The notes under the pieces: model-generated | What the model was told of the DNA's origin: nothing | The model's database searches: none | The model's input: only the letters and a program-made list of their open reading frames with translations | Made by a program: the position numbers and the translations under genes | Shown: one piece after another, positions 12,501 through 25,069 of the stretch | How positions within the stretch are numbered: the stretch's first letter is position 1 | Layout: each line of letters starts with the position of its first letter | Origin: Klebsormidium nitens | Lineage: Eukaryota; Streptophyta; Klebsormidiophyceae; Klebsormidiales; Klebsormidiaceae | Length of the DNA stretch: 64,000 nt | Reading direction: 5' to 3' | NCBI GenBank assembly: GCA_000708835.1 | Contig: DF237236.1 | Coordinates: 47,231-111,230, forward strand

Positions 12501-15500
12501 TTGAGCCACTGCGGGGAGGAAAAAAGCCGGTTAGCCTCTGATTTGGGGGATTTGAGGGCGGTGCGTTGGACGGATGTTTAGTCAGCCGCTGCGAAGAAGC
12601 AGATTAGCAGGATCCGGGAGGGCTTAGCGAGCAAACCAGGAAAATCGGCGAGAAATATAAGCGAAAACATGCTTTCCTACTTTGCTTCAGGAAAGTCAAC
12701 ATCTGTTACCGCTGAGTGGGGTCAAATCCCGGACAGATCCCCCCTGGAAGGAAAGGGCAACTTTGACTACTTTGGAAACCTAAGGTACAGACCGCTTCGT
12801 TTGGAAGGGGGCTCCGAGAGGCCAAAATATTTCCCGCACACTAGAGGCATGTGTTGCCGGCTTCAAGTCGGGAAGGTCGTTCGATCTCAATCTGGGCATC
12901 GCCCCCGTCACTGAACCTGGTATTGAGCCTCCCGTAAGACTTGGCGCAATTAACCCAGAAGAAAAGCAAACGACCACCTGGTTATGTCGTGAACCAGATC
13001 TCCTCGGCCCTTCGACCTCAAATGGACAAATATGGCCCCTCAACCCGTGTTTGTCGCGGTCCTCCCATGCTTAGTGCCGGACGATTCTGAAACCAATTTT
13101 GAAACCTACAACCTGCAACCTACAAAGTACACGATCCTGGGCGTTCTGGACGTGTTCCAAAGATTCTAGATAGCCCACTGTCAATTGCGGAGGTTGGTCG
13201 GACCCGAATCAGTTTGGAAAATAGCGGACGCTTTGAATGAAAAGACAATTCCCCTCACCCGGCAGTGATGATCGAAATGGTCGACGCACTTGTCGCACGC
13301 GCGGCAGTGCTTGCTCGTCTTGCGCACCGCCACGCAGCAGATCGTACAGAACAGTTTCTCTTCCACCGATCCGTTCCGCTCGTCTCCATTCCCTTCCGCT
13401 TCCTTGCAGCTCCAGGCGGAAGCCCGCGTCTCCGGTTTCTTCCATCCGACTTTGCCCTTCTCTAGATCGACCGGTTCTGATGTGACTGTCTGCGAAGCCC
13501 TTGCCTTGCCGCCCAACAGTGCGGCCTGTCCAGAAAACGGAAGTTGAGAGCTCACTTCGATGCTTTTTTCCGCGATGATACTCGAAGGTTTCCTCTTCGG
13601 CTGAAGGGTATCTTCATGTGACGAGCTCGTGCTTAAAGCTGGTAAAAGGTCTTACCTAATCTGATGCACTTTTTCCTGAACGTCATGAGTGAGATGTTTA
13701 CGAAATCCTCAGCAACTTTCTATGGGACAGTTTCGGCCCTGGTGTCTCTTGGCTTCCCCAGACTGTCACGGGTGCCCCGTCATTCTTGTCCGGCTTGAAA
13801 GACACCTTTTGTTCTTAAGAGGAATCATCTCACTTGAGAATAGGGATATATGTAGAGGTGCGAAGTGCCTGCGATTCGACCAATCCTTGCCGAGTCCGAA
13901 TGCAGAAGTATGCTCTAGATTTCTGGCATCAACCAACCACGCCAGCAACATCCGACTGGGCTCATTACCTTGGCACGTGAGCAGCACAAGGAGCCCGCGA
14001 CAAGCCCCGTACCCCCCCGAGGGCTCAAGGACGCTTCCACTAGTTGCAGCTGTGCCTTGGCCGCCGCCTCCGCCAGAATGGCAGGATCGGCGGGGTTACA
14101 TAACGCGCCGTACAGCCAAAGGCCTGAAACCAGAACCGCCTGGGGAAGGCGAGATGCGGAATTAGCAGAAAGATCGAGGTCGACGACGATGTCTAGAGAA
14201 TGGAGAGAGTTCTCATGTTGCGCTGCATGGTCCTAGCTGTTTAGCGGTTGGTCGAGGCTGTCATGAATGTGATGTCTACAGGGTGGGGAGTGTTCTTGAA
14301 TGCGTTCAACAATTCGAGCTGTTTACCAAGTGTTCTTGGAGCAGAAAAATGCAATAATACCCAGGCAAAACTCCGTGGTTCTCAATCCACTGGCTTGATT
14401 GGGAGGCTCGGTGGGTAATTTGTTGGGCAATTGGACAGAGGTGCAGGATTTGAAAAAGCAATTAAAGGCTGTGCAGATGGCAAGGCTAAAAATGGTTCAG
14501 CAGTGGTTGGAATCAGTCACTGCCAAAGGGCTGCTCGATATTGAACGTGTATTTCACGCAACCAGTTTCGAGAACGAGGGAACCGGCTCCGGAGAGGTGA
14601 GATGGTAAGAGGCCAGTTTTAAGCACGGCTGCTGGTTCCAACTTTGTGCCAGATTGCCTGCCCCCGGAAATGCTTTTCCAAGAGTTTATCTGCGAGCTCT
14701 TCAGGGTCTGCGCCGACTCACCAGCAGGGAGTAGCAGGCTATGCCGGCAATTTGCAGCGGGCGGGGCTCCAAAAATGGGGCAATGAAAGCAAAGAACCCA
14801 GCCACTAGTGCCAGGAACACTACGACCGCCAACACCTGCGTCAACACGCTTAATACACGATTAGCAGTCATTTGCTGATGACCTTTGGAGCATTTGAAGT
14901 GCTTTCTAGACTATCTTCTCAGGACACGTGTCGAGCGGCTTGGTAAAGTGCCATGGGGTAAACCTTCCGACTTGACTTGTGGCTGCGAGAGAGCAAAAAT
15001 GGACGGAGAGAGCTGCCACAAGGGAACCACCATTCAAAAGTGGTCCCAGTTTTGTCGAGGCGACAAACAAGCTTGATTACCAATTACCGTCTCTGATTTC
15101 GTGATTTGCTTTTCAGAGACCTGCTTGCCACGGATAAAATCATCCAGCACCGTCTAGATACATCCTACTTCTCCATATAACCCCAACAAAGTCTGTTTGC
15201 AGGACGCTGCCTTATTCAAGTAACCCGAACAATCTCCTACCAAGTATGTTTACCATCACGTTAAGGGGAGCCTGCCAATTTCAGGAGCCTCCATTAAGGA
15301 CACTCTTTAAGGACGTACTCACTTACAGAAACGAGATAGGTTAACCAAAGACCAAAAGATAGAAGGGCTTGGTGTCCCATCGATTGAAGAGCTTAAAACA
15401 CGCGCCCACACAAGCAAGTCTGGCAAATCTTCACAATACTACCAGAAAAGAGGATTACCTGAAAAGTGGTGATGGGACGGCTGAATCCGTTCGTCCTAGC

Positions 15501-15503
15501 CAT
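9506..15503 (-). CDS. DHHC-type protein S-acyltransferase (palmitoyltransferase), 8 exons
   Basis: Transfers palmitate from acyl-CoA to protein cysteines on a membrane. Exons: 15459-15503, 14722-14835, 13969-14139, 13259-13600, 12308-12508, 11505-11819, 10905-11113, 9506-10487; phases agree and give 792 aa. Membrane segments: [20 protein letters not shown], the [19 protein letters not shown] stretch ending in CNPADPA, then [19 protein letters not shown] and a fourth in exon 6 ending [18 protein letters not shown] (the TTxY motif after TM4). The cysteine-rich domain runs from FCTICC to [15 protein letters not shown], with DHHC at about residues 220-223 and the catalytic Cys at 223. The arrangement matches the plant PAT20-22 type group. 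The last exon adds about 330 residues rich in Ser, Pro and Arg with many SP/TP sites, probably disordered. The exon-4 acceptor (13601) was chosen by phase. It is divergent from the SET gene. Confidence 0.93.
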
Positions 15504-16464
15504 TGTTTGAGGTAAGTTCGATGCCCCCTCTCAAGATATGTGGCAAGGCCGAGCCTTGGGCCAACTAAGCTCCCGTCACATGTTTGCCGCTTGTGGCAAG
15601 GACCTTTTTGAATTGCGCCAGTGCCCCCTCATTTCCGAAGTCTTCTGGAACGATTTCTACATAAGAAGACGTATGCGAGTTACAATGAAGTTTCCGACCT
15701 GAATGTTGCTTGATAGACCAGCTCTAGTGCCCTAGTATCAGATGACCGTGTTGCTCTTCTGACGGTCATGGACCTTGCCAGTGGTAATGCATGATCAAAC
15801 AACTCACAATGTTCTATTGATTCATTGACTGAGCTACTCGTCCTGTGTCGTAAAGCCTGCTGTATCGTACAATGATGCGTCTGTCCCTGCACCGTTTTGC
15901 TAGTCATGTAAAGCGTTCTGCTCTTACGATACAAGTTCCGCTCAATCAAGAATGAGCTGCAGAGAGCTCGGAGCAGAGCCAGCCCTCTGGAAACATCAGT
16001 GAGAGCTGATTGACGGCATAATTCAAACACTGGCAGCTATTCTGAGCTCTAGACGAGCTTGATCATACCTAGCTACCACTTGAGTTGTTATTGCAATGAA
16101 GGTCCGCAATCTTGTTGGCTGAATATATGCTTTCAATTGCTGATGTCAGGTAAGCATCATCATAAGGCCCCCCTGACGCCGGCGCCATGCGCGCCAGCGC
16201 TAGCCTGGCCGCCTACCGCTCAGCAGGCTGTGCAAACCTCAAAGATAAGTAGATGACTAGGACGGATACCGTACGTCGGCCATACTGGCAGTGGTAGGTA
16301 TAAGTACGGTGTACTTAGCAGGGTGAAGGTACCTGACCTTGGTTTTGCCAAGGCTGTACTATCTAGGTACAACAAGCAAGAGAGCCTATTACGTACCTAC
16401 TGTTTACCTAAGTGTAACAGGTGTAACTGTTCTGATGTGAGCTGGGAGGGAACTTAATTATATT
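15504..16464. promoter_or_regulatory. Divergent upstream region of the DHHC and SET genes
   Basis: This 961-bp gap separates two start codons pointing away from each other, so it should hold both promoters. The SET-proximal part (16260-16430) is dense in TAGGTAC/GTACCTA words, for example aaggtacctgac near 16329, ctaggtac near 16363 and acgtacctac near 16390. No gene was seen here. Confidence 0.5.
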
Positions 16465-19400
16465 ATGAAGAGGCTGCAATCGATCGTGGCCGAGTGGCAA
16501 CTTCCAACAGCTTCGATCAGCTCGCGCGCGACATCTTTGAGGCTCATGGCACGGTCGATCCACGTCGATCAACGGTCAACGTTCCTTCACCAACTTGAGC
16601 TGGATTCTGCAGGGCCGCCGGCAGGGCGGCCCCGGCCCTGCATGGCTGGCTTTTCCGAAGCCCCTGTGAACCTGAGGGCAATGCAAACCTCAAGAATTAT
16701 GGCTTCCCCTTCCGGAGCGGCCGCTTGCAGGCTAAGAGAGCGTAGCAGCTTGAGTCTGACAAGCAAGCTCTCTCCAGCTCGTTCCCATTCTGCTTCCTTC
16801 CCTAATGCTCCGCGCACTCCTGCCGCTTTCAGACGCTCAAAAGACTTTGGCAACTTTCAGACATGCCATGCCTGCGTCGTCCGCACTGGGCAAGAACAAC
16901 CAATCAAGCAGTCAAAAAACGGCACCTACCGAGTCCTCTTAAGCCCCCTCAAAAGAACTCCCTTCTCCAAACCTCTACCGCATGAATCTGCGAAAACCTT
17001 ACGGAAATGCACCACCAGAAGGACTCCCACAATTCTGGCAGCATCCAAGCAGGCCGCCAAGACTTCCTTTGTTAGTTGGTCCGGGTCGCAGTCTGCAGAT
17101 TTAAGGGGGTTAGAACAGTGGCTTCAGAAGGCGGGATTGCCCCCCCAGAAAGTTGTGATTGAGGAAGTGGGAGAGGGCCAGGGGCGGGGTCTGGTGGCAG
17201 TGCAGGGCCTCAGAAAAGGGGACACCGTTCTGACAGTGCCAAGCAGTTTTTTATTCACCGCGGATAAGGTGAGCGGCACAGACTTAGCTGCACGAGTGAA
17301 TCTGTTTTGTTGAATCTGCTTCAGGTTCGCTTCAGAGAGTAAGTGGCAGCATTCAAATCGACGCAATGCTGGAGGTGTCTCGACCTCTAATGGTCTGCGA
17401 CTTAGACGTCTTAGAATCTAAAATCAAGCAAATGTTGGAAGAATGTTTTTGTCTGCAGAGACACATCACCACTTAGAAACGCCTGCCCGTCGAACTTTTG
17501 GTTTTCCCTATATTGCTGATAGAAGATTGGTGGCAGCTTCATCGGCTGCCCCAAAGAGTGAGGGCATCGTAGGGCGGGACGTGCTATGATAGCCACCACA
17601 GCACAATGAGCCAGTGTTGCTTTGGAATGCTTTACCCCTCTGGACATCAGCTGCCAAATTTCCTATCATCTGTAGCTACTTTAAACACGCAAGCGTCTCA
17701 GCCCTCAGCCATTCAGTCCCAAAGAGGCACACACAATTGACCTCAACATATGTCTCTGTCCTTTTGTTTAAGTTTTACAAAAGCATGCCTCTGCATCTTC
17801 TGAAATGCCCCATGCTAGTTGTCTCCAGGCATATGAGACGCCAGACTTGGGGCCCCTGCTCCATGCGGCCAACGTTCCTGACTGGCCGGCACTCGCCATC
17901 TTCCTGCTGTATGAAAAGTCAAAGGGGCCCTCCTCAGACTGGGCCGCATACATCGCCGCACTTCCCAGGCAGACCGGTTGCGTACTGGAATGGTGAGTGT
18001 GCCATGCTTTCAAAGCCTCGCACATTCCAACTTTTCCAATCATCCTTGTTTCTGAAATCACCTACTTGAAGAGAATTGTCTCGCAAATGAGGGTACTTCT
18101 TGGGGCAGCAGTTCTTTCAAAGCACCTATCAAGTATCTAGTATATTCTACTATCCATCGTAGTCGGCTTCAGTTCCTTTCTGCGCTTTTACACTTTATGG
18201 TGCGCCCATCTCTGAGACAATGCAACAAGGTTGCGGCCCCCTCGCTTTCTGTCAGGTTATCAAGCAACGCTCCAAGGGGCGCTCGAGAGGGTATCCCCTG
18301 TGCTGAATCAGGACGTCTTCTGACGCCAAATTGATTTTCCTCTGACTGCTTATGCCTTTAGCGAAGACTGTTGCAGGTTGCTTCCAACCTTTCGTTGACT
18401 CGCCTGCAATGTGTTTGTGGTACATGCCGCTGCTACATGAGCGACAGAGGGCGACCGCTGTCTGGTTCGATGGTACCAACCTTCTGGCCCAGAGCTTACG
18501 TCGACCAAACATTCTTTTGCTTTGATGGGGCAATCAGATGTTTAAACAAACATACCATTGCATGAGCCACTTCTCTCCATTTTCACAACATTCATTTGCA
18601 ACTAAGCGAATTCAGAATGTGCTCAACATTCTCTTTGTTGGCAGGCCAGAGGGGCAGGTCGCCAATTTCCTGGCAGGGTCGCCCCTGCAGGCGAAAGCGC
18701 GGCTGTGCGTACGCGACGTCGAGGAGTCTTTCCGAGACCTGAGCGAGGTTCTCTTCAGTCAGCACCCGAAGGTATTCCCACCGAAGGTGTTCACACCTAA
18801 CAACTTCAAGTGGGCGTTCAGCATCCTCTTCTCACGCCTGGTGAGTGTGAATCGGGGCATTTGCTTCAGAAGCAATTGAAGTAATGGTTGAAGTCCTTGG
18901 CCTCCTGATTATGGTTGAAAGTGCTTTTGAGCAGAATCCGTTCTGCATCATAACCCCTCCCTCAGAGGCGAAAGGGCCTTCCATTCGTTCATAGGTCAGA
19001 AAGAATCCAGTTAATCATGGACAAGCAGGGGACTCCGTCTGTCTCTTGACATGGCTCGCTCTCCTACAGTGAGATGGCCTGACGATAGCAGGAATGCCCA
19101 TCACTCGACTGTGCAATGACTGAGGGGCAATCGTTGTTCGTTGATTCCAATGTTCTTTTATTACGTCGTCTTGCAGCAGAGACGCAACGAGAAAGTCAAT
19201 CTCTGGTCACGAACTATCTTGAATCACAAACTATTCTGAATCCGCTTACGAGTCCTTTTGCTTCCGGTCACAGAACTCTTTTATCCAGAAAGCTTGCTGG
19301 ATCGCTGGCCTTTGCAGACTGCAAGCTCGCCCTTCGCTTGTTGTCACTCCGCTCCACCTTTGACACTTATCTTACCAGCTCTTCCCAAAGTTTGGCTCAA

Positions 19401-22400
19401 GAAAGCCAGGCCTTTCTGACGCCTTTGGGCGGGTAGCCGTATGCCCCTTTTGAGATTGCCCCTTCTGACAATGTGAGAGATATGCAGCGACTGCTCTCCT
19501 AGTGCTCTCCTGTTGCTTGCATTGCTTTACTTTCGTTTGCGTTTTTCTTCAACTCGATTTACTATATTCTTATATGTTCTTCGTTTTTATTTCTGTGTCA
19601 GGTGCGTTTGCCGTCCCTGGGCGATGCCGTCTCCCTCGCGCCGTTTGCCGACATGGCCAATCACAGCGTGGATGCGACCACGTTCTTCGAGTTCGATGCG
19701 CGAGCAGGCGCGGTCGTTCTGAAAGCGGACAGGAACTATGAGAAGGGCCAGCAGGTGGGGCGGCTTTATCAAGGTTCTTGTTTCCGTTTAACTCAGGGCA
19801 ATATGGGTTGATGCAAGTATTGTCCCCTTTCATGTTAAGCCAGTGCAATGATTGCTGATTTAGTATTTTCCCCTTTCATGTTAACTCAGGGCAATACTTG
19901 TTGATGTAAGTATTGTCCCCTTTCATGTTAACCCAGGGCGATGTTCAGTAATGAAAACCGTCCGGGATTGGGTAGAGTTGTTTTGGTTGTTCAGGGTGCA
20001 ACGCATGTCAACTGCTGGTTTGGATTCTTATTCGTGCCCCCGAGAGTTATCCCCTAAAGACGTGCCCGTATTCACCTGATATCAAGAAGTATTCGCTTTT
20101 TCACCTTCTGTCGGGTAAGCTTCATGGTCAACTTTTCAAATGGTCCACACGTGGGCGCGGCTTGTCTTAGGCGGACGGTATCCGTCTTTCCTCCTCTCAG
20201 ATTTGCGAAGTGTTCGGACTCTCCCTAGGTTGGAGACTGCCGGCACAAAAGCGTCCGCGTTTCAAAATCAGGCTGGCACAAAGAGCGCGGTCAATTTCTA
20301 CTTTCATGTTACTAGCACGCTGGTTCTGCTCAATCCTCTGGTTTTGGTATGGGCCAAAGTACACTTCCGAACAACCTGTTCTGCGTTTTTGGCGGTTTAA
20401 GGTCCTTTGTCGCTCTTATTTTCAGAGTCAAGATCCTTGCAAGGGAGACTTTGCGGTCACTCGTTCAAGCTGGAGGTGACAGGAACGAGGTGAAGCTGCG
20501 CAGGCGACGTTTGAAGGAAAATTCTTGAAGCCCCTGGCACTGAGATCCAAACGCGCAAGGAAAGCACCGTATGTTTCTGTCACACCTAAAAAGCTTGCTG
20601 ACCTATTTCGATCTTTCTCCCTCTCCCAACAGGTATTCGTTTCTTACGGCCCCCGTTCGAGCGGCGACCTACTTCTCTCTTACGGCTTTGTTCCCAAGCT
20701 CGACACCAACCCGCACGAAAGCGTTGACCTCCCCTTCGACCCCTCCCCAAGCACCAGCCAAAACTCCCCCCCGGCGGAAGCCGAGCGGTTCCCGATCCGG
20801 TTAACGGGAATGCCGGAGCAGCTGTGGGACGCCGCCCGGCAAAAAGCTCAAGAGGTTTCGGCGGGCGACGAAGGCTCGCAGGGAAGTCTAGAGCTTTCGA
20901 CCCGGGAGCTGTTGCTGGAGGCGGTTCAGCGGGTGTTGAAAGGATACAAGAAGTCGCTGGAGGTGGGTCGGTGTGAACACTTTCCGCGCATGATGAAAGG
21001 GTGGTCTTCATTACCGCGTCGATGGGTCTGATAGCAGAGAACAGCTTTTGCCTCTTCATTACAGTCTCTTGTTCCCAATGCGCTGCATGTGCGCATGCGT
21101 TGGATACGCGAGACGCGAGCTTTCCCTTTCGCTTTCGGCTTCAAGCTTGCTGGAATCGTAGCCTGCATCCAGCTTGCAGAGAAGTCTTGGTACTTGAATG
21201 AGAGTTGCACTTTCCGGCGCGGCCCCTTGTGGGTCTCAGGTCTGTAAAGCTGGGTGCCATCGTTGGCCTTGGTGCAAACCCGGACGAAAGGCAAGGGTAG
21301 AGCAACCGAAAGGAATTGAGCGTTGGAAAGACATGGACCAGGACGTAGGTACACCGACAGCTGTTTCCTGCGCGCATCATGAGATTGCTGGCCGTATGCT
21401 TTTCATTCACGAGAAACATTTCTTTTCGCAGTAGGGAGTCGATAGGGATGCAGCGGCAGCCCCACGCAAACCTGCAAGGTCCAGCACTTGCACAACCCCG
21501 AATTGTTTGATCAGATTTGACGACTTTGGAAGTAAAGTCAGTCAGACCCTTCAGTCTGCGTTTTCTGACAGGACGACGAGGCTTTGGCGGAAGCGCCGAC
21601 GTCCGACGACTCTCTGAACGCAGTGTCCCTGACCCAAAGGGAGATTGCGGCGGCGACAGTGCGCGTGATCGAGCGGCGGGTCCTCTACCGGACGGAAGCG
21701 GTGAGTGCCACCCAAAGTTTTCGGCGAGCACTTTTTCCTTTGCGAGTTTGACTAAGTTTTTCTAGAATGCAAAGTGTACCAAAGTTCTCTTGTGGTCAGT
21801 CTACGTTCTTCGAATGGGCAGGCAGCAAAAGGAATGCAGTGTCCACGATCGAGTGACCAAAGTAGGGCTACTGAGAACGGTGTATAGATTCTCGCACGTA
21901 ACAAGGGGGCGTATGGCTTCCTGCTTATCTTTCAATCCAAGGACGGTATTATGCGCAAGGGTTCGAATGATTGATTGGGTACAAGAAGCCGTGAAGTCAG
22001 ATGGGCGAACAAGGGAACCGTTAGCTTGTTCGAGCGCTTGTTTGGCTGCTCTTGTCCAAGAATCAGACGGGAGATTAAGCCAAGCAGGTTTTACTTGCTC
22101 AGTTCTGGGGCACGATCAAGTGGGTTAGTATCGAGCGTTCCAAGTGCTTTTGTATCAGTATCTCGCGCCGCTGTTACTTGTACGTTTGACCAAAGCCGGG
22201 CCTCTGTCAAACGCCTTGGTTATTTCGTCGTCTTTTGCTGTACAAAGAATGCAGAATGCAGCTGCTTCAATCAAAGCCAACACGTGTAGCTCACCAAGAC
22301 TCAGTGTTCTGTTCCCCTTTGCAGGTTTTGCGAGGCGAGATCCGATCTTTGAAGCAGAAGCAAGAAACGGGAGGTAACGAAGGTGGACGGGAGCGACAAT

Positions 22401-22441
22401 CAAGGGGCTTTTTGTCAAGGATCACAGGTCTCTTCTCGTGA
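16465..22441 (+). CDS. SET-domain protein lysine methyltransferase, RuBisCO LSMT-like, 7 exons
   Basis: Expected to methylate lysines of plastid or other proteins using S-adenosylmethionine. Exons: 16465-17268, 17829-17992, 18645-18840, 19602-19754, 20633-20962, 21572-21700, 22325-22441; phases agree and give 630 aa. The split SET domain begins at GQGRGLVAVQGLRKGDTVLTVP in exon 1. It continues with FADMANHSVDA in exon 4 (the NHS motif, about residues 408-410) and VFVSYGPRSSGDLLLSYGFV in exon 5 (the SYG tyrosine, about 444). The rest resembles the LSMT substrate-binding region. The N-terminus is long and Ser/Arg-rich. An in-frame ATG at 16699 (aattATGGCT, MASPSGAAACRL) has a better context and would give a 552-aa protein with a transit-like leader, so that start may be the real one. 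The exact substrate is not inferable. Confidence 0.9.
19786..19945. repeat. 46-47 bp tandem repeat in intron 4 of the SET gene
   Basis: About three and a half copies of a 46-47 bp unit (core cccctttcatgttaa, then cagggcaata and ttgatgtaagtatt) follow the exon ending at 19754. The word catgttaa falls at 19831, 19877 and 19924. The unit shows no similarity to the flanking exons. Confidence 0.9.
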
Positions 22442-24370
22442 CAGTTTTTGGCAACTCCGCAGCTTGTGTGAGCATATACGTATCCCGTCAGTGTCTGTCA
22501 CAGACTTTCTTGCGCTCGTAGCGGCTTGGATGTTTTGTGTGAAAAAGCACGACCGTCAGTTTGTCTGACCTGTAATAGATGGATATAAGTGTCTATGGGG
22601 GAGTCAACAATGTTCGTTGTTGTAGGCTTGAGGTGCTGCCGATAGCCCCGGAAGAAAAGCCATTCCCATCCTCAAGCACCCAGTTGTTCGTTGATAGTGG
22701 AGTATTTCTAAGGCAGTCTGAACAATGCCGTGTACCGTGAGCCAATATAAGCGAGTAGTGACTGCTTTTTCGGATCAGATTACCTCATTTTGCATCCTAA
22801 AGATCAACTTGCCGCACGTTGCGATTGCGGATCAGCACAATTATGCATGCCAGCGGTCCACTTGGGGATGTACATTCTCTCCATTGACTTCTGCTTAAGT
22901 TGCGCGTCCACATACGGGCCGGCGTGGTAGGACGATGTGAAAACTTTGCCACATGAGAGCTGATTGCCCGCAGATAGTAGAAACACAAGTCGATCTCAGC
23001 TGTAAGAGCATGTGCGATCTCAGTGGCCACAATCGTTGATTACAGTCTTTACCCACTAGTGAAGGTCACGCATGCTGTATGCAAGGATCTGATAACACCC
23101 GTCCCAGCAGGCGCGCATGTATGCCAGGGCTATATAAGAGGATGCTGATACATCGATCCAGCCAAATCACGTCCCGCCGCAGTTACACATGCTGCAGGCG
23201 TCGTTCAATGATCTAATTTTGCCGACCTTAACGTACGGACGGTCGGATGATTTTATGGCTGTCTTCAAGAAAATGGGCCCATCTGGAGTGACAAATGCTA
23301 GACTTTTCGGCAGAGGGCTTTGACCGATACGGTCAGCAAATTTGCCCCGCATGAAGTTAAGAAACAATTTGACAAAGTAGACAGACCACTGTCCCACCAG
23401 ATGCTCCATAGTCTGGCAGTATTGTTTGTGGCTTGTGCCTCGTGTTCAAGCAAAAGATCGAGTCAAGCTAGTGGGTGCATATCAGTGATTTTCTTGATGA
23501 GGCCCTGAATGAGTGGCTTATGTCACGTCGATCTGCGCCGACTGCCTCGATACTGGTGCTAACTGCCTAGATATCCAGCGCGCCAATCAGGCGTCGAAAA
23601 TTGAAGACGCACCCGGGCCTCACTCAAAACAGAAGAACCCCTTTCCGCTTTTCTTGAGAAACCCGTCAAAGGATAGTCTCAGGAAAACCTCTTTGCTCTG
23701 TTGGTTTCATCGAACAAGCAGAGAAACCAACGCTCAACCGTTCGAATTTAGAGAAGAGTCAGTTTGTCGTCTTTCCCATCAGATTCTTCCAGATTCTGAC
23801 GTCCCTTCGATTGGAGCGGGCTCACGTCGTGTCGTACGCGAGCAATTGATTTGACGTCTCGACGCCCTCGCACGAGCTGGGAGAGCTCTCGAGAGACCCG
23901 TCCTGCTCAGCGGAGGTTATCGACAACCGGACAAATATCGCGCTTTCCAAAGCTCGATGCTCGCACTTTTCCAAGAAGGGGGATCAAAGAAGGGCGTTCA
24001 GAGTTAGCTAGCTGAAACAAGTGGGCAGCATATTGACGTACGGCATCTCTTTCAGACTAAAGGGCCAGACTTATATGTACCTTATTGCCACCATTCATAA
24101 ACGCAGAAGGTGAGATGACGTGACGTGCTCGGTGAGACGCTCCCTTCCTTGTCCGTGTTTGGAATAGGTAGCGGTCTTTGTTGCTTTATTGCTGGTTGCA
24201 TTGAATGTGCAACTCATCTTGCTTGCGATTCATAGACCAAGCATCGGTGTCCAAAGGTCCTACCACCTGAGAACGAGAAGGCGCGACAAAGACGCCCCTG
24301 CTTGTTCTACTTCAATTGAAGAGCTGCCCGTGGCTCATCGTCACCCTTTGCCTTGCAAGAAGGCCGCTGA
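22442..24370. other. Intergenic region, no supported gene
   Basis: Downstream of the SET gene. A TATA-like word (tatataag, 23131-23138) is present but no convincing coding frame follows it closely. A hydrophobic stretch near 24173-24240 (VALLLVALNVQLILLAIHR) after a possible acceptor at 24170 could be an upstream exon of the next ORF. Confidence 0.35.
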
Positions 24371-25069
24371 ATGGAGCAGAGTTTGTTGACGCAATCGCAG
24401 TTAACCATGTTCATCTGGTACTCAGATCTTTCTCAAACTGAGCTTCACCCCGCGTGGTTAAGCACGGCTCCCATCCCAATTCTCCCTGAATCAGAGAATA
24501 ACCCGGAATACTCAGTAGTGGGTTCTTCTTCAAACCTTGCTCAACCACAGCTTAAACAAGCGCAGTTAACAAACTCTCTTTCTCCAGAGATTCCAGCTCC
24601 AATGGTGCTATGGTGCTCGGAGCTCACCAACCGGGCACCCCTGGCCGTCTTCCAACCGCGGCGGGGGGGTCCCCCGGGCGCTCAACTCCTGCTGAAAACG
24701 GTTGCGATCGCCCCCCCGAACGTCAACGCGCTGCTGAGCTCGCAGCACGGGCGACCTTTCGTGGGGGGAACTGTGCTGGGCGAGAGCAGCTTTTTTCTGG
24801 AGGTCTGCCCCCCCGGAAGCGGAAAGTTTTACACGGTGTGTTACCTGGGGGGAACGGAGGTAGGGGTCAGGTTAGACTTGGTTTGTGAACCAGGGACCAA
24901 GTTTCGGCTGGGAGTGCCTAGTGAAAAGTACCGGGGAAAGGGAGGTGAGAGAGTGGAGTTTGCGGTGCATCTGGTAGGAAGCGAGGTCGATTCCCATTGC
25001 CGTGATCGCGATGAGGGAACTGGCTCCGGCGAGCGCTCATACTATAAGAACAACCCCCTATTCGAGTAA
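24371..25069 (+). CDS. Hypothetical protein, unrecognised
   Basis: A 232-codon frame opening at an ATG and ending at 25069. The part from about 24600 to 24960 is GC-rich and reads like coding sequence (VFQPRRGGPPGAQLLLKTVA, FFLEVCPPGSGKFYTVCYLG). The first 75 codons are less convincing. A possible acceptor at ctctttctccag near 24590 suggests that only the second part may be exon, joined to an upstream exon near 24173-24380 that encodes a hydrophobic segment. No family was recognised, and no membrane segment or metal-binding motif is visible in the ORF itself. Base composition differs from the surrounding AT-rich DNA, which is the main support. Confidence 0.4.
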   Translation: MEQSLLTQSQLTMFIWYSDLSQTELHPAWLSTAPIPILPESENNPEYSVVGSSSNLAQPQLKQAQLTNSLSPEIPAPMVLWCSELTNRAPLAVFQPRRGGPPGAQLLLKTVAIAPPNVNALLSSQHGRPFVGGTVLGESSFFLEVCPPGSGKFYTVCYLGGTEVGVRLDLVCEPGTKFRLGVPSEKYRGKGGERVEFAVHLVGSEVDSHCRDRDEGTGSGERSYYKNNPLFE

